Of a DNA stretch of 64,000 nucleotides, positions 22,165 to 29,960 are shown one piece after another. This DNA comes from Nocardioides sp. Root190 (GTDB lineage Bacteria; Actinomycetota; Actinomycetes; Propionibacteriales; Nocardioidaceae): assembly GCF_001428565.1 (NCBI RefSeq), contig NZ_LMIA01000013.1, positions 288,446 through 352,445 on the forward strand. The letters run 5' to 3'. Made by a program: the position numbers and the translations under genes. The notes below the pieces were generated by a model. It had not been told where the DNA came from and ran no database searches. It saw only the letters and a program-made list of their open reading frames with translations. Numbering within the stretch: the stretch's first letter is position 1; each line of letters begins with the position of its first letter.

Positions 22165-22953
22165 TCAGCACCACGCCCGAGGTCCCTTCGGCGTCAGCGC
22201 CCGGTCCCGGAACACGATGCCGAGCCGCTTGCCCCACGCCGCGCAGGCCCGGTTGAAGTCGACGCGGCGGTACTCGATGACGAGCACCCGGGAACCGTAC
22301 GACGCGACGTAGTCGCCGCACTCGTCGTAGCGGCCGCACTCCTCGGCGATCGCGAAGGTGAAGCCGAGACCTCGCCCGTCCAGCTCGGCCCAGTTCTTCT
22401 GACCAGCGGCGAGACCGCGCACCTCGGCCCTGCGGGCGAGCACGCGGGCGAACGCCTTGGCGTGGGTCGGCTTGATCAGGCCACTGCTGCGCGAGAAGGA
22501 GTCGAGGTTGTCGAACTCGACGGCGTCGAAGCCGTCGCGGGCGCAACGGTCGATCCACGGCCCGATGATCTTCATCAGCGCCTGGCGCTTCACCGTGCTG
22601 CGGATGTCGAGCAGCCACTCACCCCAGGCGGAGTCCTCGACGGGGCTGCCGTTGCGGCGCAGCACCAGCGACGGGTGCTTGCGCCACAGCGCTGCCTCGT
22701 CGGGCTGGGTCTGGAATCCGTTGACGTAGCAGACGTTGTAGCGACCGGCCGCCGGGCGGGCCCGGCGGTCGCGCACCACCACGTCCACCTGCGGCGCGGG
22801 CGTCGCCACTCCGCCGAGCTGGTAGTCGAGGTCGGCGTTGCCCGGGGGCGGCGTGGGCGTCGGTGCCGACACCTGCGCAGGCGCGAGGGCGAGGGCGACC
22901 GAGAGGGCGAGGGCGGCGAACACCGTCCCAGTATCACTGCCGCGCGCAACCAC
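22165..22953 (-). CDS. Exported GH114-type (endo-alpha-1,4-polygalactosaminidase-like) glycosidase
   Basis: A 262-residue secreted protein. A hydrophobic signal (VFAALALSVALALAPAQVSA) is followed by a short Pro-rich linker. The catalytic part has the TIM-barrel pattern of GH114: DYQLGG, NVCYVNGFQTQ, WGEWLLDIRS, RCARDGFDAVEFDNLDSFSR (with acidic Asp/Glu pairs expected for catalysis), GLAAGQKNWAEL and FAIAEECGRYDECGDY. Enzymes of this family cut galactosamine-rich exopolysaccharides, so it may remodel matrix. The start may be the GTG at 22953 or the GTG at 22923; the latter gives a signal peptide without N-terminal charge. Confidence 0.82.
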   Translation of the reverse strand: MVARGSDTGTVFAALALSVALALAPAQVSAPTPTPPPGNADLDYQLGGVATPAPQVDVVVRDRRARPAAGRYNVCYVNGFQTQPDEAALWRKHPSLVLRRNGSPVEDSAWGEWLLDIRSTVKRQALMKIIGPWIDRCARDGFDAVEFDNLDSFSRSSGLIKPTHAKAFARVLARRAEVRGLAAGQKNWAELDGRGLGFTFAIAEECGRYDECGDYVASYGSRVLVIEYRRVDFNRACAAWGKRLGIVFRDRALTPKGPRAWC

Positions 22954-22966
22954 CTACGCTCGTCGC

Positions 22967-23884
22967 GTGGAGCCCCTCGGCCAGTACCCCGACCCGACGC
23001 ACGTCGTCGCGCACCTGAGTGACCCCCACCTCCTCGACGGCTCGCTGTTGTACGGCGCCGTGGACACCACCGCCCGTCTCGAGGCCGCCCTCGTCCGGCT
23101 CGCCCGGCTCCCCACGCCGCCGCAGGCACTGGTGTTCACCGGCGACCTCGCCGACCGGGCCGAGCCCGCGGCGTACTCCACGCTGCGCGCCATCGTGGAG
23201 CCGGCGGCGGCCGCGATCGGGGCCGAGGTGGTGTGGGTGATGGGCAACCACGACGACCGCGCCGCCTACGCCCGTGGGCTCTACGACACCGACGCCGACG
23301 ACGACCAGCCCCAGGACCGGGTCCACGACGTCGCCGGGTTGCGCATCGTCGCGCTCGACACCAGCGTGCCGGGCTGGCACCACGGCGAGCTGTCCGAGGA
23401 CCAGCTGGCCTGGCTGGCCGACGTGCTCAGCGAGCCCGCGCCGCACGGCACCCTGCTGGCGATGCACCACCCGCCGATCCCGGTGCCCATGCTCCGTCTC
23501 GCCGAGCTGATCGAGCTCCACGACCAGCCGCGCCTGGCCGAGGTGGTGGCTGGTTCCGACGTCCGGGGCATCCTCGGCGGCCACTTCCACTTCACGTCGT
23601 GGTCGACGTTCGCGGGCGTGCCGGTCTCCGTCGCCTCGGCCACCTGCTACTCCTCGGAGCTCGCCCCCGACCGCCGTCTGCTCTCGGGCGTGGACGCGCA
23701 CCAGTCGTTCACGATGCTGCACCTGTACGACGACCAGGTGGTCCACTCGGTCGTGCCGGCGCTCGACGCCGTCGAGGTGAGCGGCTACGGCCTGGAGGTG
23801 CTGGAGCCGTTCCGTGCCATGACGCCGGCGGAGCGCTTCGACATGGTGTCGCGCAAGGACTCGCCGCTCAACCTGAGGACCTGA
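22967..23884 (+). CDS. Class III cyclic-nucleotide phosphodiesterase / metallophosphoesterase (Rv0805-like)
   Basis: A 305-residue calcineurin-like phosphoesterase. All five metal motifs are present: HLSDPHL (Asp19, His21), FTGDLAD, VMGNHDDR, AMHHPP and GGHFHFTS. The order and spacing match CpdA/Icc and the mycobacterial Rv0805 enzyme, which hydrolyse 2',3'- and 3',5'-cyclic nucleotides, and the C-terminal tail also resembles Rv0805-type proteins. The GTG at 22967 is preferred since the longer frame overlaps the divergent GH114 gene. It may lower cAMP levels or act on other phosphodiesters. Confidence 0.88.
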   Translation: MEPLGQYPDPTHVVAHLSDPHLLDGSLLYGAVDTTARLEAALVRLARLPTPPQALVFTGDLADRAEPAAYSTLRAIVEPAAAAIGAEVVWVMGNHDDRAAYARGLYDTDADDDQPQDRVHDVAGLRIVALDTSVPGWHHGELSEDQLAWLADVLSEPAPHGTLLAMHHPPIPVPMLRLAELIELHDQPRLAEVVAGSDVRGILGGHFHFTSWSTFAGVPVSVASATCYSSELAPDRRLLSGVDAHQSFTMLHLYDDQVVHSVVPALDAVEVSGYGLEVLEPFRAMTPAERFDMVSRKDSPLNLRT

Positions 23885-23898
23885 CGCCCTTGGCAATC

Positions 23899-23916
23899 GG
23901 TAACCAATGTGTTACC
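23899..23916. promoter_or_regulatory. ArsR autoregulatory operator
   Basis: GGTAAC-CAATGT-GTTACC is a perfect 6-6-6 inverted repeat, 8 bases before the ATG at 23925. A second overlapping pair, ACCAAT and ATTGGT, extends it. It lies where a leaderless transcript would begin, as for ArsR self-repression. Confidence 0.65.
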
Positions 23917-23924
23917 AATTGGTC

Positions 23925-24302
23925 ATGGACGAGTTCGCGGCGATCGCCGACCCGGTCCGCCGCGACCTGCTCCGGCGGCTCGCCGGCGGTCCGGCACGCG
24001 TGGTCGATCTCGCCGACGAGCACCCGATCAGCCGTCCCGCGATCAGCAAGCACCTCCGGCTGCTCGCCGACGCCGGACTGGTGAGCGCCGAGGACCGCGG
24101 CCGGGAGCGTCACTACCGGCTCACTCCCGGCGGCCTCGCCCCGGTCTGCGCGTGGCTCGCCGAGCTCGACGAGCTCGCCGGGCGTCCCGCACCGCCCATC
24201 CCCGAGTCCGCCCTCGACGGGCTGGACCTCGAGGTCCGCCGCACGACCCGCGAGCGCCGCGGCGCCCGCCCGGCAGCCACCCACCAGGAGGAGACCGCAT
24301 GA
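23925..24302 (+). CDS. ArsR-family winged-helix regulator
   Basis: A 125-residue regulator. MDEFAAIADPVRRDLLRRLAGGPARVVDLADEHPISRPAISKHLRLLADAGLV is the complete ArsR helix-turn-helix, followed by the wing EDRGRERHYRLTPGGL. No metal-binding cysteines are seen, so it is of the non-metal type often paired with SRPBCC genes. The ATG at 23925 is used since an in-frame ATG at 23907 lies inside the operator. Its stop overlaps the next start (ATGA at 24299-24302), so the SRPBCC protein is co-translated. Confidence 0.9.
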   Translation: MDEFAAIADPVRRDLLRRLAGGPARVVDLADEHPISRPAISKHLRLLADAGLVSAEDRGRERHYRLTPGGLAPVCAWLAELDELAGRPAPPIPESALDGLDLEVRRTTRERRGARPAATHQEETA

Positions 24303-24847
24303 TCCCGACCAGCCCCCACGGCCCCGTGGCGACCGGCCGTCGCCACGTCGAGGACGATCGCGCCTTCGTGCAGTTCGAGCGAACCTTCCGCGCGCCCGTC
24401 GAGGACGTGTGGGCGGCCGTGACCGAGCCCGACCGCCTGGCGCGCTGGATCGGGACCTGGACCGGCGACCCCGCGGCCGGCGAGGTGCTCTTCCAGATGA
24501 CCTTCGAGGGCGACGACGTGCCCGAGGAGCTGTTCACGATCGATGAGTGCGCGCCGCCGTACCGCCTGCGGATCACGACCTCCATGCCCACCGACGGCGA
24601 CGCCCCGGACAGCTGGCGCCTGCACCTGGACCTCAGCGAGGCCGACGGGGTCACGATGCTGAGGTTCGCCCAGGACGTGCCCGACCCGACGATGGCCGAG
24701 AGCGTCGGTCCCGGCTGGGACTACTACCTCGACCGGATGCAGGTCGCCGAGGCCGGGGGCGACCCGGCCACCGCCGACTTCGACGACTACTACCCGGCAC
24801 TGTCCGAGCACTACCGAGCCGAGTTCGGGAGCACGAGCGCCCCGTAG
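24299..24847 (+). CDS. SRPBCC/AHSA1-family protein co-translated with ArsR regulator
   Basis: A 182-residue protein. VQFERTFRAPVEDVWAAVTEPDRLARWIGTWTGDP is the diagnostic opening of the AHSA1 (activator of Hsp90 ATPase-like) SRPBCC group, and MLRFAQDVPDPTMAESVGPGWDYYLDRM is its last helix. ArsR-SRPBCC pairs are very common in actinobacteria; the SRPBCC partner may bind the inducer. The ATG overlaps the ArsR stop. No ligand can be named. Confidence 0.88.
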   Translation: MIPTSPHGPVATGRRHVEDDRAFVQFERTFRAPVEDVWAAVTEPDRLARWIGTWTGDPAAGEVLFQMTFEGDDVPEELFTIDECAPPYRLRITTSMPTDGDAPDSWRLHLDLSEADGVTMLRFAQDVPDPTMAESVGPGWDYYLDRMQVAEAGGDPATADFDDYYPALSEHYRAEFGSTSAP

Positions 24848-24864
24848 GATCGGCCGGGATCACC

Positions 24865-25869
24865 ATGAATCCCGTTCCTGACCGACCTCGCCGGCTCCTG
24901 CTGGCCGTCGACGCACCGTCGCTGCTGCACCGCAACCACCATGCGCGGGCGCACACGCGACTCCAGGACCGCACCGGCCGCCCGGCCTGGGCGCTGCACG
25001 GGATGCTGCGCCAGATCATCGAGTCCATCGACGTCTTCGCGCCGGACGCGGTGATCTTCGGCCTCGACGACCGGGTCAGCTCCCACCGGCGCGACCTCTA
25101 CCCCGACTACAAGGCCGGCCGAGCCGAGAAGGACGCCGACCTCGTCGACCAGCTCGACCGTGCCGGCGCCCTGCTCGACGCGCTCGGTCTCGCCACGCTC
25201 ACTCCCCCGGGACTGGAGGCCGACGACGTCAACGCCTCCGCTGCGACCTGGGCCGGGGAGAACGGCTGGGACTGCGTCATGATCACCTCCGACCGCGACT
25301 CCTTCGCCCACATCAGCGAGCACGCCCGCGTCCTGCGCCTGATCGACGGCGGCATCAGCGGATCGCCCCTGCTGACCTCCGCCCACCTGATGACGATGTA
25401 CGGCGTCCCCGCGGAGCGCTATCTGGAGTTCGCCGCGATCCGGGGCGACACCAGCGACAACCTCCCGGGCATCCGCGGGATCGGCGAGAAGACCGCAGCC
25501 GTCCTGCTCACCCACATGGGTTCGATGCAGGCGGTGTGGGCCGACCTGGAGCACAACCAGGGCCACGCGCTCGTCGCAGCGTTCGACGCCTGGAGCGAGG
25601 AGACCGGCTCCCGCCGGATCGGCGCCTCGGTCCTGGCGAAGCTGAGCGTCCCCGAGGCCCGCGAGCGCTACGAGTTCAACGTCCGGCTGATGGCGGGCCG
25701 GACCGACCTGGACCTCGGGCTGACCCCGGACGTGCCCGGCACCCCCGGTCTGCTGCCGCTGGACATCGCTCGCGTCGAGCGGGTCGTCGGCCACCTCAAC
25801 ATGGAGGCGACGACCGTGCTCGCCCTGCGGGTGCTCACCGGGGATCCGGCGTCCTTCGGTCGCGACTGA
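24865..25869 (+). CDS. 5'-3' exonuclease (flap-nuclease family, no polymerase domain)
   Basis: A 334-residue stand-alone nuclease of the PolI 5'-nuclease family. LLAVDAPSLLHRNHHA is the first acidic strand, FGLDDRVSSHRRDLYPDYKAGR the arch region, LEADDVNASAATWAGENGWDCVMITSDRDSF the central acidic cluster that binds two metals, and EFAAIRGDTSDNLPGIRGIGEKTAAVLL the helix-3-turn that grips DNA. It would remove RNA primers or 5' flaps. It is separate from PolA, as in several actinobacteria. The ATG at 24865 gives the normal family start. Confidence 0.92.
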   Translation: MNPVPDRPRRLLLAVDAPSLLHRNHHARAHTRLQDRTGRPAWALHGMLRQIIESIDVFAPDAVIFGLDDRVSSHRRDLYPDYKAGRAEKDADLVDQLDRAGALLDALGLATLTPPGLEADDVNASAATWAGENGWDCVMITSDRDSFAHISEHARVLRLIDGGISGSPLLTSAHLMTMYGVPAERYLEFAAIRGDTSDNLPGIRGIGEKTAAVLLTHMGSMQAVWADLEHNQGHALVAAFDAWSEETGSRRIGASVLAKLSVPEARERYEFNVRLMAGRTDLDLGLTPDVPGTPGLLPLDIARVERVVGHLNMEATTVLALRVLTGDPASFGRD

Positions 25870-25907
25870 GCCGCACCCCGGCCCCACCTCGCTGCCATGA
25901 TGGCCCG

Positions 25908-27416
25908 GTGACCGAGGACGCCCCTGCCGAAGGACTCACCGAGGTGCTCGCCCGGCGCTTCCTGACCACCGATGCCGCACGCGAGGAGAAGGTCGCCCGG
26001 TGGCACGCGAAGGGCCGCCGGACTGCCCGCGAGAACATCGCCGACCTGGTCGACCCCGGCTCCTTCATCGAGTACGGCCGCTTCGTCACCGCGGCCCAGG
26101 AGTCGCGGCGCCCACTGGCCGAGCTCGTCGTGGAGGCACCGGCCGACGGGATCATCGGCGGTACCGCCACCATCGACGGCGCCGCTGTGGCCGTCCTGTC
26201 CTACGACTACCTCGTGATGGCGGGCACCCAGGGCATGCGGGGTCACCGCAAGTCCGATCGCCTGATCGAGCTGGTCTCGCGGATGGGCCTGCCCACCGTC
26301 TTCTTCACCGAGGGCGGCGGTGGGCGGCCGGGCGACACCGACCTGCCCCTGGTCTCCGCGCTCGATGTCGGCTCGTTCGCGCTGTGGGGCGCGCTCGAAG
26401 GCGTGGTGCCGCGCATCGCCGTGGTGTCCGGTCGCTGCTTCGCCGGCAACGCGGTGATCGCGGGCTCGGCCGACCTGCGGGTGGCCACGCCGGACGCGAA
26501 CCTCGGCATGGCCGGTCCAGCCATGATCGCCGGCGGGGGCCTCGGGCAGTTCGCCGCCGAGGAGATCGGACCGGTCGAGGAGCAGGCCGCCAACGGCGTG
26601 GTCGACGTCGTGGTGGACGACGAGGAGGAGGCCGTGGCCGTCGTACGACGCCTGCTGGCCCTCGCGGGGAAGCCCGCCGACCACGGCGTGCCCGCCACCG
26701 ACCAGGACGAGCTGCGCACGATGCTCCCGGAGAACGACCGCGAGGCGTTCGACGTACGACCGCTGGTCGAAGCGCTGGCCGACGACGGGTCGATCGTCTG
26801 GCTGCGCGCGGCCTGGGCGCCCGAGCTTGTCACCGCACTCGCCCACCTCGACGGCGTGCCGGTCGGCATCATCGCGAACCAGTCGACCCACCTGGCCGGG
26901 GCGATCACGAGCGACGCCGCCGTCAAGGCCGCCGACTTCCTGGACCTCTGCGAGCGCTGGCGGATCCCGGTCGTGTCACTCGTCGACACCCCCGGCTTCA
27001 TGGTCGGCCCCGAGGCCGAGCGCACCGGACTGGTCCGGCACGCCTCCCGCATGGTGAACGCGGGCGCCCGGTTGACCGTGCCGCTCGTGGGCGTCGTCCT
27101 GCGCCGCGGCTACGGGCTCGGCGCGCAGGCCATGCTCGGCGGCAGCACCCACCGCCCGTTGCTCACCCTCGCCTGGCCCGGCGCGCACCTCGGCCCGATG
27201 GGGCTCGAGGGCGCGGTTCGTCTCGCGCTCGCGCACGAGCTGGCCGCGATGCCGCAGGACGAGCGGGAGGCCGCGGTCGTCCAGCACACCGCCGAGATGC
27301 GCGAGCACGCCAAGGCGCTCAACGCGGCGCGGGTGTTCGAGATCGACGACGTCGTCGACCCCGCGGAGACCAGGACCCTGGTCGCGGCGACGCTGAGGCG
27401 TGCGACTCAGAGGTAG
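25908..27416 (+). CDS. Acyl-CoA carboxylase carboxyltransferase-type protein
   Basis: A 502-residue carboxyltransferase: ARRTARENIADLVDPGSFIEYG opens the beta half, VVSGRCFAGNAVIAGSADLRVATPDANLGMAGPAMIAGGG is an oxyanion/CoA region, and the second half has GIIANQSTHLAGAITSDAAVKAADFLDLCERWRIPVVSLVDTPGFMVGPEAE, the classic crotonase-fold block. Such subunits move carboxyl from biotin to an acyl-CoA. No biotin-carrier or biotin-carboxylase gene is adjacent, so partners lie elsewhere, or it acts as a decarboxylase-like single protein. The start is a GTG at 25908. Its last 10 bases overlap the convergent YbjN gene. Confidence 0.85.
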   Translation: MTEDAPAEGLTEVLARRFLTTDAAREEKVARWHAKGRRTARENIADLVDPGSFIEYGRFVTAAQESRRPLAELVVEAPADGIIGGTATIDGAAVAVLSYDYLVMAGTQGMRGHRKSDRLIELVSRMGLPTVFFTEGGGGRPGDTDLPLVSALDVGSFALWGALEGVVPRIAVVSGRCFAGNAVIAGSADLRVATPDANLGMAGPAMIAGGGLGQFAAEEIGPVEEQAANGVVDVVVDDEEEAVAVVRRLLALAGKPADHGVPATDQDELRTMLPENDREAFDVRPLVEALADDGSIVWLRAAWAPELVTALAHLDGVPVGIIANQSTHLAGAITSDAAVKAADFLDLCERWRIPVVSLVDTPGFMVGPEAERTGLVRHASRMVNAGARLTVPLVGVVLRRGYGLGAQAMLGGSTHRPLLTLAWPGAHLGPMGLEGAVRLALAHELAAMPQDEREAAVVQHTAEMREHAKALNAARVFEIDDVVDPAETRTLVAATLRRATQR

Positions 27417-27886
27417 AGGCCGTCGCCCGCCGCCGGCTCGGCCGACGGGTCGGCGCCCGGCGCCGCGGCCTCCTCCTCGAAGGTCAGCGTGCCGCCGAAC
27501 TTCTCCTTCAGCTGCGGGGCGAAGAAGTTGCTGGCCTCCAGGACGTCGACCAGCGACGACTCGAGGGTGCCCTTGTTGAGCGCGAGGCCGGAGACCGCGT
27601 CCTCGAACACCACCGCCTTGTCGGCCCAGTAGACCCGCGCGTGCAGCAGCCGCTGGTTGATCGTGTTGAGGAGCCCCAGCAGTTCGGGCGTGCTCTCGAC
27701 CTCGTGGAGTGCGACCGACCACACGCGCACCGCGGGACGGTCGTCGTTGCCGACGACCCGCACCGTGTAGCCACTGTTCTTGTAGCGGAACGGATAGCCG
27801 CCCTGCTCGTCCTTCTGCAGCGCCTCGGTGCCGGTGAACTCCTCCAGCAGGCGCTCGACGTATGCGTCGACCATGTCGCGGCTCAT
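27407..27886 (-). CDS. YbjN-domain protein (T3SS-chaperone-like fold)
   Basis: A 159-residue acidic protein of the bacterial YbjN/sensory-transduction group: YPFRYKNSGYTVRVVGNDDRPAVRVWSVALHEV and ELLGLLNTINQRLLHARVYWADKAVVFEDAVSG match the two-layer fold of secretion chaperones. A low-complexity tail (EEEAAAPGADPSAEPAAGDG) follows. YbjN proteins affect motility and stress in Gram-negatives; the role here is unknown. The start is the ATG at 27886. Its 3' end overlaps the convergent carboxyltransferase gene by 10 bp. Confidence 0.8.
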   Translation of the reverse strand: MSRDMVDAYVERLLEEFTGTEALQKDEQGGYPFRYKNSGYTVRVVGNDDRPAVRVWSVALHEVESTPELLGLLNTINQRLLHARVYWADKAVVFEDAVSGLALNKGTLESSLVDVLEASNFFAPQLKEKFGGTLTFEEEAAAPGADPSAEPAAGDGLYL

Positions 27887-27944
27887 GGCCCGACCCTACC
27901 CACCGGGCCCGACCCCGCCGGCGCGGATCACGCCGGCCACTCCG

Positions 27945-29444
27945 TCACCAGGGAGAGGGCTCGTAGTCCTTCAGGAAGGAGCCGAAGATGTCCTCGCCCG
28001 CTTCGCCGCGAACGATCGGGTCGTAGACGCGGGCGGCGCCGTCGACCAGGTCGAGCGGCGCGTGCCAGCCCTCGGCTGCGATGCGCAGCTTCTCGTGGTG
28101 CGGGCGCTCGTCGGTGATCCAGCCGGTGTCGACGGCCGTCATCAGGATCTTGTCGGTCTCGAACATCTCGCCGGATGAGGTGCGCGTCATCATGTTGAGC
28201 GCCGCCTTCGCCATGTTGGTGTGCGGGTGTCCCGCGCCCTTGTAGCGGCGGGAGAACTGGCCCTCCATCGCCGAGACGTTGACGACGTAGGCCCGGCGGG
28301 CACCGTTCTGCACCGCCGCGCGCAGCGCAGGACGCAGGCGCGAGTTGATGAGGAACGGCGCGATGGAGTTGCAGAACTGCACCTCCAGCAGCTCGAGCGG
28401 GTCGACCTCGTCGAGCACCTGGGTCCAGGAGTTGTTGTCCTGGATGTCCGGGATCAGCCCGCCGGCGTCGATCGCGGTGCCGGCCAGGTGGGCCTCGAGG
28501 GACGCACCGCCGGCCTTGAGCGCGAGAGCGGTGAGTGACGCAGCGTTGTGTGCCTCGATGGCGGCCTCGGTCGACTCGCCGTCGTGGTGGGCGACGGCGG
28601 TCGAGGACAGGGCACCGGCGATCGCGGCGGGGTGTGCCTCGGAGATCCGGTCGAAGGTGACCATCTCCGGCAGCTCCGTCAGGCCCAGCGACTCGGGCGT
28701 CGGGAGCGCGGCGTTCTCACCGTCGATCAGGTGCGAGTAGGCGCCCGGGAGACGCCGTACGGTCTGGCAGGCGTTGTTGATGATGATGTCGAGCGGACCG
28801 TCGGCCGCCACGTCGTCGGTCAGCGAGATCACCTGGGTCGGGTCGCGGAGGTCGATGCCGACCACCTTGAGCCGGTGCAGCCAGTCCGCGGAGTCCTCCA
28901 TCGCGGCGAAGCGGCGTACGGCGTCCTTGGGGAACCGGGTGGTGATCGTGGTGTGCGCACCGTCGCGGAGCAGGCGCAGCGCGATGTACATCCCGATCTT
29001 GGCGCGACCGCCGGTGAGTAGCGCCCGCTTGCCGGTGAGGTCGGTTCGCTGGTCGCGCTTCGTGTGGCTCATCGCCGCGCAGCGGGGGCAGAGCCAGTGG
29101 TAGAACGCGTCGACGAGGGTGAAGTCCTCCTTGCAGATGTAGCACCCGCGCGCGGTGATCAGCTCGCCTGCGAAGGCACCCTTGGCCGTCGACACCAGCG
29201 GGATGCCCGCGGTCTCGTCGTCGATCCGCATCGCCGACCCGGTCGCGGTCAACTCGATGATGTCCTGGTCGTGGCGCTGCCGCTCCTCGCGGATCTCGGC
29301 TCGCCGCGTCTTCTTGATCAGCTTGTACATGTACGACGCGGCACGCTTCATCGTGACCACGTCGTCGTGCTCGGGGTGCAGCTCCGGGATCTGCCGCAAC
29401 ACCTTGATCGCGATCGCGAGCTCGTCCGGGTCGATCCTGTCCAC
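27945..29444 (-). CDS. SDR-family oxidoreductase with N-terminal helical region and zinc ribbon
   Basis: A 499-residue protein of unusual make-up. Residues 1-65 are charged helices, 101-122 hold a zinc ribbon (Cys101, Cys104, Cys119, Cys122 in CYICKEDF and WLCPRC), and an SDR starts at 135 with LTGKRALLTGGRAKIGMYIALRLL. DGPLDIIINNACQTV is the NNAG block; the active-site region contains YVVNVSAMEGQFSRRYKGAGHPHTNMAKAALNMMT, with the Tyr...Lys pair displaced in a long variant. The start is the GTG at 29444. The zinc ribbon may bind a carrier or nucleic acid; substrate unknown. Confidence 0.8.
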   Translation of the reverse strand: MDRIDPDELAIAIKVLRQIPELHPEHDDVVTMKRAASYMYKLIKKTRRAEIREERQRHDQDIIELTATGSAMRIDDETAGIPLVSTAKGAFAGELITARGCYICKEDFTLVDAFYHWLCPRCAAMSHTKRDQRTDLTGKRALLTGGRAKIGMYIALRLLRDGAHTTITTRFPKDAVRRFAAMEDSADWLHRLKVVGIDLRDPTQVISLTDDVAADGPLDIIINNACQTVRRLPGAYSHLIDGENAALPTPESLGLTELPEMVTFDRISEAHPAAIAGALSSTAVAHHDGESTEAAIEAHNAASLTALALKAGGASLEAHLAGTAIDAGGLIPDIQDNNSWTQVLDEVDPLELLEVQFCNSIAPFLINSRLRPALRAAVQNGARRAYVVNVSAMEGQFSRRYKGAGHPHTNMAKAALNMMTRTSSGEMFETDKILMTAVDTGWITDERPHHEKLRIAAEGWHAPLDLVDGAARVYDPIVRGEAGEDIFGSFLKDYEPSPW

Positions 29445-29471
29445 CGGCGAATCGTACGGCGGGTGGCCCTC

Positions 29472-29951
29472 CTACATCGCTTCGGCGCCGGTGCGGACTG
29501 CCTCACGGATGCGGGAGTAGGTGCCGCAGCGACACACGTTGCGGATCGAGTCGAGGTCGTCCTCGGTGATCGCGCGGCCCTCCTTGCGGACCTTGTTGAC
29601 CAGCGCGACCGCCGTCATGATCTGCCCCGGCTGGCAGTAGCCGCACTGGGCGACGTCGTGCTCGAGCCAAGCGTCCTGCATGGGGTGGAGCCCGTCACCG
29701 GGGGCGGTGTCGGCGAGGCCCTCGATGGTGGTGATCTCGTCCTCGGCGCCGATCGCGTCGATGGGCACGGAGCACGGGTTGAACGCCTTGCCGTTGATGT
29801 GCGAAGTGCACGCCTTGCAGACGTTGATCCCGCAGCCGTACTTGGGACCGGTGACGCCGAGGACGTCGCGCAGGACCCAGAGGATCCGTACGCCGTCCTC
29901 GACGTCGACGGTCACTGTCTCTCCGTTGAGCCGGAAGGTGTGGGTGGGCAT
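29472..29951 (-). CDS. (2Fe-2S)-binding small subunit of a molybdenum hydroxylase
   Basis: A 159-residue iron-sulfur subunit of the xanthine-oxidase family. YGCGINVCKACTSHINGKAFNPC binds the plant-ferredoxin-type cluster, and AQCGYCQPGQIM with NVCRCGTYSRI binds the second cluster. The size and layout match the IorA/CoxS type. It takes electrons from the molybdopterin subunit encoded upstream (29961-32285). The spacing is 9 bp, so the two are one operon. There is no separate FAD subunit, as in isoquinoline-1-oxidoreductase-type enzymes. Confidence 0.92.
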   Translation of the reverse strand: MPTHTFRLNGETVTVDVEDGVRILWVLRDVLGVTGPKYGCGINVCKACTSHINGKAFNPCSVPIDAIGAEDEITTIEGLADTAPGDGLHPMQDAWLEHDVAQCGYCQPGQIMTAVALVNKVRKEGRAITEDDLDSIRNVCRCGTYSRIREAVRTGAEAM

Positions 29952-29960
29952 CGGTGCACC

